The notes: generated by a model not told the origin, from the letters alone. A stretch of 35,189 bases of DNA from Halobacteriales archaeon QH_10_67_22 (GCA_003021305.1 PXQN01000080.1:8241-43429); one strand, 5' to 3'. Counted from the stretch's first letter, positions 8,961 to 17,733 are shown. Numbers and translations are program-made.

Positions 8961-10757
8961 ATGGTCTCCGAAGACGTCGACGTCCTCGAAGCCCTCGCGA
9001 GTTTGCCCACCCTGCATCACCCGACCGTGTCGCCCGACGGCCGCGAGGTCGCCTGCTACTACGACGTGACGGGCCGGAACGAACTCCACGTCCTCGACGT
9101 CGCGTCGGGCGAACTGACCCAGTGGTCCGACGGCGACGTCCCGCGCGACGCCCGCTGGCCGGTCGTGTGGGGCGCCGACGGCGACCGGGTGTATTTTCAC
9201 CGCGACGACGCCGGCGACGAGCAAAACGACATCTGGGCGGTCACCCGCGACGGCGAGGTGCGACCGGTCGTCGAGATGGACGGCCAGGCCGTCATCCACG
9301 ACGTGAGCGCGGACGGCGCCCGACTCCTGTTCGGGTCCTCGCGCGACGGACAGATGAACGTCTACGGTCACGACCTCGCGACCGGTGAGACGACGAAGCT
9401 CACCGACTACGACCGAGCGGTCTGGAACTCGCACCGCTCGCCCGACGGCGACTGTATCGCCTACGCGACCAACGAGACCGACGACTACGACAACCGTGAC
9501 GTGTACGTCGCCGACGCCGACGGGTCGAACCCGCGCAACCTCGAACTCGGCGACGTCGGCGCCGAGACCGCCCCGGTCGACTGGAGCGACGACGGCGACG
9601 CCCTGCTCGTCACCGACAACACGCCCGACCTCGGCCGCGCCGGCGTGTACGACCTCGCGACCGAGGAGGTGCGGTGGCTCGGCGACGACACGTTCCAGGA
9701 GACGCCGGTCGCCTTCCTCGGTGACGGCCGCGTGCTGGTGACGCGGGACCGCGACGCGGTGACGGTGCCGGTCGTCTACGACCGCGAGACGGGCGCGGGC
9801 CGGGAACTCGACCTCCCGGAGGGGGTCACGACGTTCAGATTTTTCGGGCCGTCGAACCACGAACTCGCCGACGGCCGACTCGTCCTCACGCACACGACAC
9901 CGACCCGCCGCCCCGAATTACTCGCCTACGACCTCGACACCGACGACACCGAGACGCTGGTCGCGGCCGAGCACGGCCCGTTCGACTCAGCGGACTTCGC
10001 CGACGCCGAGTACTTCACCGTCGAGTCCGACGGGGTCCCCGAGACGCCACAGCGGGCCGTCGAGCACGACCCCTACGAGTCCTTCGAGATCGGTGCCCTG
10101 CTGTACGACTCGGGCGAGCGGCCGTCCCCGCTGGTGGTCAATCCCCACGGCGGGCCCAGGGGTCGCGACGCGAAGTCGTTCGACCTGTACACCCAGGTGC
10201 TGGTCGCCCGCGGCTACTCGGTGTTGCAGGTGAACTACCGGGGGTCGTCCGGGCGGGGCCGCGCGTTCGCGGAGGAACTCATCGACGACTGGGGCGGGGC
10301 CGAACAGGGCGACGGCGGCTACTCGGCGTACTGGCAGGCGGTGCAGTTCCCCGACCTGTACGACGCCACCGTCGCCTGGATCGGGATTGCCGACCTCGAT
10401 GACATGTACGAGAACACGATGGCCCACTTCCGGACCGAACTGATGGTCAAGTACCTCGGCGACCCCGAGGAGAGCCCCGACCTGTACGCCGAGCGCTCGC
10501 CGGTCACCCACGTCGAGAACGTCGACGCCCCCATACTGGTCGTCCACGGCGTCAACGACCGCCGGGTACCAGTCTCGCAGGCCCGCATCGTCCGGACGGC
10601 CCTGGACGAGGCGGGCTACGAGGAAGGCGAGGGCGGCGACTTCGAGTACCGCGAACTCGGCGAGGAGGGCCACGCCTCCTCGGACCAAGCCCAGAAACTC
10701 CGCATGTTCCGCCTGCTCGACGACTTTCTGGGACGGCGGGTCGGCCCCGAGCGTTAA
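8961..10757 (+). CDS. S9-family (prolyl oligopeptidase-like) peptidase lacking its catalytic serine segment
   Basis: The N-terminal 360 residues form a beta-propeller (HHPTVSPDGREVACY, RSPDGDCIAYATN, WSDDGDALLVTDN), and the C-terminal part is the alpha/beta-hydrolase domain (VVNPHGGPRGR, VLQVNYRGSSGRG, DDWGGAEQGD). In S9 enzymes the last motif is followed after about 30 residues by the nucleophile box G-G-S-Y-G-G. Here GAEQGD runs straight into GGYSAYWQAVQFPDLYD at residue 451/452 (base 10313/10314), so the Asp-to-Ser segment including the serine is missing, in frame. The other triad members remain: Asp533 (HGVNDRRVP) and His571 (EEGHASS). The start at MVSEDVDVL follows the family. I expect an inactive hydrolase or very recent loss. 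Confidence 0.85.
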   Translation: MVSEDVDVLEALASLPTLHHPTVSPDGREVACYYDVTGRNELHVLDVASGELTQWSDGDVPRDARWPVVWGADGDRVYFHRDDAGDEQNDIWAVTRDGEVRPVVEMDGQAVIHDVSADGARLLFGSSRDGQMNVYGHDLATGETTKLTDYDRAVWNSHRSPDGDCIAYATNETDDYDNRDVYVADADGSNPRNLELGDVGAETAPVDWSDDGDALLVTDNTPDLGRAGVYDLATEEVRWLGDDTFQETPVAFLGDGRVLVTRDRDAVTVPVVYDRETGAGRELDLPEGVTTFRFFGPSNHELADGRLVLTHTTPTRRPELLAYDLDTDDTETLVAAEHGPFDSADFADAEYFTVESDGVPETPQRAVEHDPYESFEIGALLYDSGERPSPLVVNPHGGPRGRDAKSFDLYTQVLVARGYSVLQVNYRGSSGRGRAFAEELIDDWGGAEQGDGGYSAYWQAVQFPDLYDATVAWIGIADLDDMYENTMAHFRTELMVKYLGDPEESPDLYAERSPVTHVENVDAPILVVHGVNDRRVPVSQARIVRTALDEAGYEEGEGGDFEYRELGEEGHASSDQAQKLRMFRLLDDFLGRRVGPER

Positions 10758-10789
10758 CCTCCCGGGTCAGGCCTCGTCGACGACCCGGA

Positions 10790-11419
10790 TCAGCGTTCGT
10801 GCAGGTACGCGGGCGGCACCCGGTCGGTCGTGTACACGCCGTCGCCCCGTTCCGTGACGTCGTGTCCGTCGGCTGCCAGCCCGTCGGCGTCGACGACGAA
10901 CACCACGGGGTCGTCGGCGTGGCGGCTGCCGACCGCCCTCGCTTCCTCGACCGTCCCCGAGAGGTGGACCTGCTGGCGGTCCATCGGGCGCAATCCCTCC
11001 GTGCGGATCGACTCGCGGTGGCGGGGCGCGGTGCCGTGATAGAGGGTGTCGGGTACCGGTTTGTCGCCGGCCGAAAGTGTCACGTCGACCGAGTGGCCGT
11101 ATGCCGCGCGCACCAGACCCTCGTCGCGTTCGAACCGGCCCTTCGGGTCGGTGGCGACGACCGCTTCGAGCGCGTCGGCGTCGGCCCAGTCGTACTTCGC
11201 CGCGACGGCCGCGGCGAGGTCGTCGAACGGCGTCCAGCCCGCCTCGTCGAGCGTGACCCCGGCGTCATCGGGGAAGTGCCGGAGCGCGCCGGAGACGAAC
11301 TTCGAGAGTCGACGCCGGCGCTCGCCCGACAGGACGCGTCGGCCGGTCGCGCCACAGTCGGGACACGCCTCGCCCGCGAGGTAGCCGTGGGAATCACAGT
11401 AGCGGACGTCGGTCGTCAT
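10790..11419 (-). CDS. kptA: RNA 2'-phosphotransferase (KptA/Tpt1)
   Basis: NAD-dependent enzyme that removes a 2'-phosphate from RNA; the eukaryotic relative finishes tRNA splicing, while the archaeal role is less clear. The 209-residue protein begins with a zinc ribbon (Cys8, His11, Cys19, Cys22), common in haloarchaeal forms. The catalytic domain follows: LSKFVSGALRHFPDDAGVTLDEAGW (38-62), KGRFERDE (93-100), RAAYGHS (104-110), LYHGT (126-130) and VHLSGT (151-156). The start at MTTDVRYCD places the zinc ribbon at the N-terminus; longer in-frame versions add Pro/Ser-rich residues. It converges with the S9-type gene across about 30 bp. Confidence 0.92.
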   Translation of the reverse strand: MTTDVRYCDSHGYLAGEACPDCGATGRRVLSGERRRRLSKFVSGALRHFPDDAGVTLDEAGWTPFDDLAAAVAAKYDWADADALEAVVATDPKGRFERDEGLVRAAYGHSVDVTLSAGDKPVPDTLYHGTAPRHRESIRTEGLRPMDRQQVHLSGTVEEARAVGSRHADDPVVFVVDADGLAADGHDVTERGDGVYTTDRVPPAYLHER

Positions 11420-11511
11420 CGTCTCCCCGTCGGACGCGGAGGGCCAAAACGCCGACGGCTCTCCCGGCGGTACCGTGTGGATCGCTGTCACTGCCGGACG
11501 TGACCGGACCG

Positions 11512-11517
11512 CTTATG
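11512..11517 (+). promoter_or_regulatory. TATA-like box of the DUF5786-like gene
   Basis: GCTTATGC sits about 25-30 bp upstream of the ATG at 11541, the usual spacing for a leaderless haloarchaeal transcript. Confidence 0.45.
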
Positions 11518-11540
11518 CACAGGTCGGTCCAAGCGTACGT

Positions 11541-11711
11541 ATGGGCTTTGGGAGTTACGACGAGACCGAACAGGAGAACCAGGAGGACGACGCGGACTTC
11601 GACGAGGACGACGCGGTCAACGTCCACCAGAACGACCACGACGGGGAGGTCACGGTCGAGGGGGCCGACGACGCCGACGCGCTGGTCGACCGACTGCAGG
11701 AGATCAAGTAA
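11541..11711 (+). CDS. Small acidic DUF5786-like protein, 56 aa
   Basis: A 56-residue, strongly acidic protein starting MGFGSYDETEQENQED, with a middle run of Asp/Glu and a conserved tail ending DALVDRLQEIK. The MGFGSYDE start and RLQ.IK end are those of the haloarchaeal DUF5786 family; its function is unknown. A longer in-frame start 66 bp upstream adds unlike residues, and a TATA-like box lies between the two starts, supporting the short form. Divergent from kptA. Confidence 0.8.
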   Translation: MGFGSYDETEQENQEDDADFDEDDAVNVHQNDHDGEVTVEGADDADALVDRLQEIK

Positions 11712-11727
11712 CGACCCGGCACTGGGG

Positions 11728-11902
11728 GTGTCGGAACGACCGCAAGCGCGTCTACCGGTTCGTCGAGCGCCACGCCCCGGTCGAACCAGCCGGGGTCGTC
11801 AAGGCCGTCGGGCTCGACCACTACGCCATCGACGGTGACCTCGTCGACGAGGTGATGCTCGCCCGGCGCCTCGACGAAAACGAGACCGACGGCGACCCCT
11901 AG
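11728..11902 (+). pseudogene. Possible frameshifted small winged-helix-like gene
   Basis: After the DUF5786-like stop, one frame reads NDRKRVYRFVERHAPVEPAGVV, then KAVGLD and an acidic end DENETDGDP, stopping at 11902. The pattern resembles the first helices of small archaeal winged-helix proteins. No ATG, GTG or TTG precedes it in frame; a GTG at 11728 would give MSNDRKRVYRFV only if one base were removed at about 11734. I read it as a remnant broken by a single-base insertion, but a chance frame is possible. Its last bases overlap the end of nadC on the other strand. Confidence 0.3.
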
Positions 11903-12726
11903 CCCGTCCGGAAGGAATAGTCCAGGCTGGCCGCCGAGTGAGTCAGCGACCCCAGCGATATCACGTCGACACCCGTCGCCGCGTAGTCGGGCACCGTCTC
12001 GACGGTGATCCCGCCCGAGGCCTCCGCCAGTACCTCCCGGCCCAGGTCGGCCGCCCGCGCCGCCAGCAGGTCGACTGCCCGCTCGGTCTCGCCGGGCGTC
12101 ATGTTGTCGAGCAAGACGACGTCGGCGCCCGCGTCGGCCGCCCGCGGGGCCGACTCGGGGGCCTCGACTTCGACCTCGACTTTCGTGGCAAAGGAGAGCT
12201 TCTCGCGGAACTGTTCGACGGCCGTCTCCAGGCCCATCTCGGCGACGTGGTTGTCCTTGACCATCACCATGTGAGACAGGTCGAGCCGGTGGGTGTCGCC
12301 GCCGCCCGCCGCGACCGCCCGCTTCTCGATCCCCCGCAGGCCGGGCGTGGTCTTGCGCGTGGCCGCGACGGCCACGTCCGGGTCGACGCCCCGGGCGGCC
12401 GTCACCGCCGCCCGCGTCTTCGTCGCGACGCCCGAGGCGTGCCCCGCGACGTTGACCGCGACACGCTCGCCACGGAGCACGTGGCGTGCCGTGCCTTCGA
12501 CGGCAAGAACCGTGTCTCCGACCTCGACGCGGTCGCCCTCCCCGGCGGCGTCGGTGACGGTGACGCCCAGATACTCGAAGACGGCGCGGGCGGCGTCGAG
12601 GCCGGCGACGACGCCGGACTCTTTGGCGACGAGGCGGCCGGTCGTCTCGCCGGGGACGTCGTTGGTCACGTCGTGGTGGCCGACGTCCTCGCGGAGCCAG
12701 GCCTCGACCTGTGCGTCGGTGATCAT
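11899..12726 (-). CDS. nadC: Nicotinate-nucleotide pyrophosphorylase (carboxylating)
   Basis: Third step of de novo NAD synthesis: quinolinate plus PRPP gives nicotinate mononucleotide, CO2 and PPi. The 275-residue length is typical. Visible are GLDAARAVFEYLGV (39-52), HASGVATKTRA (95-105), the conserved RKTTPGLRGIEK (122-133), GGGDTHRLDLSHMVMVKDNH split by the catalytic-region Lys and His (about 140-159), EVEVEAPESA (181-190) and LLDNMTP (204-210), with SGGITVETVPDYAATGVDVIS near the end. It is the last gene of nadA-nadB-nadC: its ATG overlaps the nadB stop by four bases (ATGA), so translation is probably coupled. The substrate PRPP would come from prs in this window. Confidence 0.95.
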   Translation of the reverse strand: MITDAQVEAWLREDVGHHDVTNDVPGETTGRLVAKESGVVAGLDAARAVFEYLGVTVTDAAGEGDRVEVGDTVLAVEGTARHVLRGERVAVNVAGHASGVATKTRAAVTAARGVDPDVAVAATRKTTPGLRGIEKRAVAAGGGDTHRLDLSHMVMVKDNHVAEMGLETAVEQFREKLSFATKVEVEVEAPESAPRAADAGADVVLLDNMTPGETERAVDLLAARAADLGREVLAEASGGITVETVPDYAATGVDVISLGSLTHSAASLDYSFRTG

Positions 12727-14246
12727 CGAGCCCGTGCCTCGTCGGCCTCGACGATATTGTGGGTGCCGACCGAGCGGTCGTTCTCCGCGGCCGCTCGCGT
12801 CACGAGCAGCGCGGTCACCGACGCGTAGCGCAGTTCGTACAGCGACCGCGAGGTCCGGGTCCGGACGTAGGCGTCGACCTCGCCCTTGAGTCGCCGGAGG
12901 ACGGCCTGTGCGCGCCCCAGGTCGTCGGGGTGGCGCCGCAGGCCGACGTACTCGTCCATCACGCGGCGCAGTCGGACGAACTTCTCGCTGGCGAAGTTCT
13001 CTGGCAGGGCGGGGTCACGGTCGAGCAGGTCCGGCGCCTCGACGACGCTGGCGTCGTGGCCGGCGGCGTCCTCGCCGGCGCGCAGGCCCCAGACCAGCCC
13101 CTCCAGAAGCGAAGTCGAGGCCAGGCGGTTGGCGCCGTGGACGCCCGTACAGGAACACTCGCCGACGGCGTACAACCGGTCCAGGCTCGCTCGCCCGCGG
13201 TCGTCGACCGCGACGCCGCCACACAGGAAGTGCTCGGCCGGACCGACCGGGATCCCGCGCTGCCATTCGACGCCCCGGCTCTCGCACTTCCCGGCGAGGC
13301 CGGGAAACTCGCCGGCGAAGTCCAGCCCCGACACGTCGAGCCAGACCTCGCCGGTCGCTTCGCGCTCTTTCTCGACCGCCCGGGCGACCACGTCCCGGGG
13401 CGCGAGTTCGGCGTCCTCGTGGTAGTCGGGCATGAACCGCTCGCCTTCGTCGTTGCGCAACAGCCCGCCCTCCCCGCGGACGGCCTCGCTCACCAGGAAC
13501 GGGTCCTCGCCGGTGTACACCGTCGGGTGGAACTGGACGTACTCCATGTCCTCGGTGTCCGCGCCGGCCAGCGCCGCCATCGCCACCCCGTCGCCCGTCG
13601 ACCCGTCGGGGTTAGTCGACCGCGGGTACAGGTCCCCGATCCCGCCGGTCGCCAGCACCACCGCCCCCGCGTAGGTCGGCGTGACCTCGCCGTCGGACTC
13701 CAGCAGCGCCCCGTGCACTCTCCCTTCGTGGGTGATCAGCTGGAGCGCGGCGGTGTCGTCCCGTACCGTCACGCCGTCGTGGTCGTCGAGATAGTGCAGG
13801 AAGGGGACGTGGATCGCCTTGCCGGTGGCGGCGTCGACGTGCAAGATGCGGTCCTGGTCGTGGGCGGCCTCCCGGGTGAAGTCGTAGTCGTCGCCGTTCG
13901 TGTCGAAGTCGACGTCCAGCGTGTCCACGAGAACGTCCCTGACGGCGTCGTTGGCGTTGTCGACGAGCACGTCGACGGCCGCGGGGTCGGCCGTGTCGGC
14001 ACTCGCCGCGAGGATGTCCCGTTTGAACTGTCCGGGGTCGTCCCGCGAGACGGCGATGCCACCCTGGGCCCACCAGGACGAGGCGCCCTCCGGGCGCGTG
14101 GCCTTGGTCGCGACGGTCACGTCGGCGCCCTCGCGGGCCGCCCCCAGCGCCGCGGCGAGTCCGGCGATGCCGGACCCGACCACCAGGACGTCGGTCTCCC
14201 GGGCGTCGTCGTACCCGTCCGTCGCGTCGGCGTCGGCCTTACTCAT
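12723..14246 (-). CDS. nadB: L-aspartate oxidase
   Basis: FAD enzyme oxidising L-aspartate to iminoaspartate, which NadA condenses with dihydroxyacetone phosphate. The 507-residue protein shows the dinucleotide-binding GSGIAGLAAALGAA (24-37), SSWWAQGGIA (conserved flavin/substrate loop), the second FAD region VVLATGGIGDLYPRSTNP, EYVQFHPT, VSEAVRGEGG and GECSCTGVHGANRLASTS. The helical C-terminal domain ends RAAAENDRSVGTHN. The start at MSKADADATD follows from the four-base overlap with nadA (the stop of nadA lies in this start). All family landmarks are present. Confidence 0.95.
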   Translation of the reverse strand: MSKADADATDGYDDARETDVLVVGSGIAGLAAALGAAREGADVTVATKATRPEGASSWWAQGGIAVSRDDPGQFKRDILAASADTADPAAVDVLVDNANDAVRDVLVDTLDVDFDTNGDDYDFTREAAHDQDRILHVDAATGKAIHVPFLHYLDDHDGVTVRDDTAALQLITHEGRVHGALLESDGEVTPTYAGAVVLATGGIGDLYPRSTNPDGSTGDGVAMAALAGADTEDMEYVQFHPTVYTGEDPFLVSEAVRGEGGLLRNDEGERFMPDYHEDAELAPRDVVARAVEKEREATGEVWLDVSGLDFAGEFPGLAGKCESRGVEWQRGIPVGPAEHFLCGGVAVDDRGRASLDRLYAVGECSCTGVHGANRLASTSLLEGLVWGLRAGEDAAGHDASVVEAPDLLDRDPALPENFASEKFVRLRRVMDEYVGLRRHPDDLGRAQAVLRRLKGEVDAYVRTRTSRSLYELRYASVTALLVTRAAAENDRSVGTHNIVEADEARAR

Positions 14247-15376
14247 ATCTCCAGCATCCGGTCTAAGGCGACCTGGGCGAGCTCCTTCTCCTCGGGGGCA
14301 ACCTCGATGACGTTGCGCTCCCGGCCGGCGACGAGCTCTTCGAGCACCCAGGTCAGGTAGTTGGGGTCGATCTGGCGCATGGCGTTGCAGTCCATGCAGG
14401 CGTCGCCACACAGCGCCAGCACCTCCACCTCGGGGTGCCACCGGTCGAGGTGGTTGGCGAGGTGGATCTCCGTGCCGATGGCCCACGTCTCGCCGGGGTC
14501 GGCCTCCGCGACGACCTCACAGATCGTCGCCGTGGAACCGACCACGTCGGCGGCCTCGACGACCTCGCGGCGACACTCGGGGTGGACGACGACGTTCGCG
14601 TCGGGCCGGCGCTCGCGCAGGTCCTCGACGTGGGACTCGCGGAACCGTTCGTGGACCTGACAGTAGCCGTCCCAGAGGACGAGGTCGTTCTCGACGACGT
14701 CGCTGGCGTCCTTGCCCTCGGGGTCCCAGGGGTCCCACTCGACGACCTCGTCGGCCATGTCCAGGCGGTGGGCGGTGTTCTCGCCGAGGTGTTTGTCCGG
14801 CAGAAAGAGCACCTTGTCCCCCCGGTCGAGGGCGTACTCGAAGGCCCTGTGCGCGTTGGAGGACGTACAGACGAGCCCCCCCTGCTCGGCACAGAACGCC
14901 TTCAGGTCGGCGTACGAGTTCATGTAGGTGACCGGGACGATGTTCTGCTCGGGCGCGGCAGCGGTGATCTCCGCCCAGGCCGCGTCGACCTGGAGTGCCT
15001 CGGCCATCCCGGCCATCGGACAGGACGCCTCCATGCTCGGCAGGATGACCGTCTGGTCGTCGTCAGTGATGATGTCCGCGGACTCAGCCATGAACGTCAC
15101 CCCGCCGAAAATAACGTAGTCGGCGTCGGCGTTCGCGGCCTCCTTGGACAGTTGGTAGGAGTCACCCACAAAGTCGGCGTGTTCGACGATCTCCCGGCGC
15201 TGGTAGTTGTGTCCCAGGATGACGACGTCCTCCCCCAACTCGGCCAGTGCGGCCTCGATCCGTTCGGTCCGCTCGGCCTCGTCTAACTCCCGGTAGGCCG
15301 GCGGCAACTGCTCTAAGTTGTCGTACTTGAACAGACTCAGGTCCGTCTCGAACTGCGCTGTTTCCATTTCCGGCAT
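14243..15376 (-). CDS. nadA: Quinolinate synthase
   Basis: [4Fe-4S] enzyme making quinolinate from iminoaspartate and dihydroxyacetone phosphate. The 377-residue protein has VILGHNYQRREI (52-63), DFVGDSYQLS, FGGVTFMAES, SMEASCPMA with the first cluster-type Cys, VTYMNSYADLKA, VCTSSNAH, FLPDKHLG, VHPECRREV and CGDACMDCNAM near the C-terminus, giving the conserved cysteines for the cluster. It heads the leftward nadA-nadB-nadC operon. Two ATGs nine bases apart (MPEMETAQ) are possible; I use the first. The upstream DNA contains two small palindromes (15401-15414 and 15428-15439), possible operator sites. Confidence 0.95.
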   Translation of the reverse strand: MPEMETAQFETDLSLFKYDNLEQLPPAYRELDEAERTERIEAALAELGEDVVILGHNYQRREIVEHADFVGDSYQLSKEAANADADYVIFGGVTFMAESADIITDDDQTVILPSMEASCPMAGMAEALQVDAAWAEITAAAPEQNIVPVTYMNSYADLKAFCAEQGGLVCTSSNAHRAFEYALDRGDKVLFLPDKHLGENTAHRLDMADEVVEWDPWDPEGKDASDVVENDLVLWDGYCQVHERFRESHVEDLRERRPDANVVVHPECRREVVEAADVVGSTATICEVVAEADPGETWAIGTEIHLANHLDRWHPEVEVLALCGDACMDCNAMRQIDPNYLTWVLEELVAGRERNVIEVAPEEKELAQVALDRMLEI

Positions 15377-15400
15377 GCGATATCACTCGGTCGGTCTACC

Positions 15401-15439
15401 TACGGACTGCCGTATTGAAAAAGTTTTGTCTTCAAAGAC
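15401..15439. promoter_or_regulatory. Promoter region of the nad operon with two short palindromes
   Basis: TACGG-ACTG-CCGTA at 15401-15414 and GTCTT-CA-AAGAC at 15428-15439 flank an A/T-rich stretch (ATTGAAAAAGTTTT) about 40-55 bp before nadA. The AT-rich part is the likely TATA/BRE area. A repressor or activator site is inferred only from symmetry. Confidence 0.4.
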
Positions 15440-15540
15440 CTGGACTGGTAGCCGGGAGGGTAGACGATGGCCGTTCGGACCGTGAAGCGGCGACAGTTCT
15501 CCGGTTCGTTCGTTTCATGTTATCACGCCACATACGGCAG

Positions 15541-15786
15541 TCAGGGTATCAGCTGTTCGCCGTCGTCGTCGTAGAGGGCGATGGCGTCGACGGGGCAGGT
15601 GCGGGCGGCGAACTTCGCGTCGAACTCGGCGTCCTCGGGTACTTCCCGGACGAACAGATCCGCCTCGCGTTCCTCGCTGTCGGTCAGCACGGCCTTGCCG
15701 GCGTCCTCGTCGCGCTCGAAAGCGTCCCACTCCGCGACGCACTGGAACATCCCGATACACGTGTCGCGGTCGTACTCGATCCGCAT
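15541..15786 (-). CDS. Small ferredoxin, single-cluster type
   Basis: An 81-residue acidic electron carrier of the COG1141 type. The cluster signature is Cys10-x5-Cys16 (CIGMFQC) and Cys64 followed by Pro (RTCPVDAIAL). The position that is Cys in [4Fe-4S] proteins is Met13, so only three cysteine ligands are seen; that is the pattern of [3Fe-4S] ferredoxins, some of which serve P450 enzymes. The redox partner is unknown. It stands alone between the nad operon and the kinase gene, on the minus strand. Confidence 0.85.
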   Translation of the reverse strand: MRIEYDRDTCIGMFQCVAEWDAFERDEDAGKAVLTDSEEREADLFVREVPEDAEFDAKFAARTCPVDAIALYDDDGEQLIP

Positions 15787-16032
15787 ACCGGCGTTTGGGT
15801 GGTCCCCGGCTTAGTGCTGGCGGGACGGGCCGGTTCGGGACTCGCTCACCGGCCGTCGGGCGAGCGGTCGTGGTGCCCCAGCGTCCGCTGGCACACGCGG
15901 GTGTCGCGGCTCGACCCCTCGACGCCGGCGTCGACGGCGTAGAGACGGCCGCCGCGGGCACCTGCCGCGGACGCCGGGACCTGTCACAGCGCAGTCAAAA
16001 ATGCTTTCTGTGCTGTTTCACTTATCGGTTCC

Positions 16033-17718
16033 ATGGTTTCGGCGGGCACGCTCCTCGTCGTCGCCTACGCGCTGGGTGGCGTGCTCATGCTCCCGTTCGC
16101 GTGGTTGTTCGCCCGCCAGCAGACACGGGGGTCGAACTTCATGGCGCTGGGGGCGCTGGGGACGGTGTTCACCGGCCTGGCCTACGCGGCATCGCTCCGG
16201 GCCGCGGGGGTCGAGACCACGCTGGCCTGGTACTACGTCTACCTGGTCACGATCTCGGGGGCCAACGTGGCGTTTTTTGCGTTCACGCTGATCTGGACCG
16301 ACCGCCGGGAGTATCTCCGGTGGAGCGTCGTCGTTCCGCTGGCACTGGCCACGGTCGGGGTCCCGGCGTTCGGCCTAGTTGACGTCGCGCTCGCCGGCAT
16401 CGACTACCGGGCGGCGTTCTGGGCGACGCCGGGGGTCCTCACCGTCGCCGGGCGGACCGTCTTCGACCGGACGCCGGGGCCGGTGGTCCTCGTCTGGCGA
16501 TTCGTGGCGACGGTCAACGCGCTGGCGATGCTGGGGGTGCTCGCCGAGTTCACGGTCCGGCCCGAGCAGCGACTCTACCGCAGGCAGAACGGACTCCTCG
16601 TCGGCGGCCTCCTCGCGGTGGTGGTCCTGACGATGGTCGCGCAACTGCTGGGCGTCCCAATCGAAGTCGTGCCGCTGACCTACGTGGGACTGGCGGGGGT
16701 GTTCGCCATCGCGATCGGCGGCTACGGTCGCTTCGAGGTCGTGCCCCTGGCCACCGACAGCATCGTCGAGGAGATCGACGCGGGCGTCCTGGCCTACGAC
16801 GCACAGGGCCGGGTCCTCGACGCCAACCGGAACGCCGTCAGGGCGCTGGATGCTCCCGACCCGGCCGGCGAGTTCCTGCCTGCCCTCCTCGCCGGCGCCG
16901 ACTCGGTGACACTGGACACCGACGGTGACCTCGAAACGCTCGAAGCGCGACTCGACGGCCACGAGTTCACGGCCGAAGAAGACGGACGGCGGCGCCGATA
17001 CTCGGCCAGCGTCTCGGAGATCCACGACCCCGCGAGCCGGGCGGCCGGGCGCGCACTCCTGCTGTACGACGTGACAGAGCAGTACCGCAGGCAACAACAG
17101 CTCGAACGGGCGAACGAACGCCTCGAACAGTTCGCCGACGTGGTCTCACACGACCTCCGGAACCCGCTCCACGTCGCGAGCGGCCACCTCGAACTCGCCC
17201 GCGAGGGCCGGACGGAGAGTTTCGACGAGGTCGAGGCCGCGCTCGAGCGGATCGACGAGATAATCGAGAACGTCCTCACGCTCGCACGCCAGGGGGAGGC
17301 GATCGGAGAGACCGAACCCGTGTCGCTCGAACGGGTCGCCCGCGAGGCCTGGAGCCACGTCCCGACCGGAGACGCGACGCTCTCGGTGGTGACCGACGCC
17401 ACCGTCCAGGCCGACCGCGGTCGCCTCGTCCAGCTGTTCGAGAACCTGTTTCGCAACAGTCTCGACCACGCCGGTTCCGACGTGGCCGTCACCGTGGGCG
17501 CCACCGACGTCCTCTACGTCGAAGACGACGGCCCCGGCATCCCGGCCGGCGAGCGCGAGAGCGTCTTCGAGAGCGGCTACACGACCGGGGCCGGAAACAC
17601 CGGCCTCGGGCTCGCAATCGTCGCCGAAATCGCCGACGCACACGGCTGGGAGGCCCGGGTCACGGAAGGGGCCGACGGCGGCGCGCGCTTCGAGTTCGAC
17701 GGTCCCGCGTTCGAGTGA
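16033..17718 (+). CDS. Sensor histidine kinase with N-terminal 7TM domain
   Basis: A 561-residue membrane sensor. Residues about 1-225 hold seven hydrophobic segments with the pattern of the 7TM histidine kinase N-terminal domain. A PAS-like stretch follows (ATDSIVEEIDAGVLAYDAQGRVLDANRNA, from about 238), ending in the linker LLYDVTEQYRRQQQLERANERLE. The HisKA box is FADVVSHDLRNPLHVASGH with phosphoacceptor His373. The HATPase part shows N-box LFENLFRNSLDHAG, YVEDDGPGIPAGERESVFE and GNTGLGLAIV. No response regulator gene is adjacent, as is usual in haloarchaea. The sensed signal is unknown. Confidence 0.9.
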   Translation: MVSAGTLLVVAYALGGVLMLPFAWLFARQQTRGSNFMALGALGTVFTGLAYAASLRAAGVETTLAWYYVYLVTISGANVAFFAFTLIWTDRREYLRWSVVVPLALATVGVPAFGLVDVALAGIDYRAAFWATPGVLTVAGRTVFDRTPGPVVLVWRFVATVNALAMLGVLAEFTVRPEQRLYRRQNGLLVGGLLAVVVLTMVAQLLGVPIEVVPLTYVGLAGVFAIAIGGYGRFEVVPLATDSIVEEIDAGVLAYDAQGRVLDANRNAVRALDAPDPAGEFLPALLAGADSVTLDTDGDLETLEARLDGHEFTAEEDGRRRRYSASVSEIHDPASRAAGRALLLYDVTEQYRRQQQLERANERLEQFADVVSHDLRNPLHVASGHLELAREGRTESFDEVEAALERIDEIIENVLTLARQGEAIGETEPVSLERVAREAWSHVPTGDATLSVVTDATVQADRGRLVQLFENLFRNSLDHAGSDVAVTVGATDVLYVEDDGPGIPAGERESVFESGYTTGAGNTGLGLAIVAEIADAHGWEARVTEGADGGARFEFDGPAFE

Positions 17719-17733
17719 CCTCGCGAACGAACG

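Noticed and set aside
15840-15975. Minus-strand stretch RLYAVDAGVEGSSRDTRVCQRTLGHHD ended by a stop, between the ferredoxin and kinase genes
   Set aside because: No start codon in frame after the preceding stop and no family recognised; too weak to annotate.
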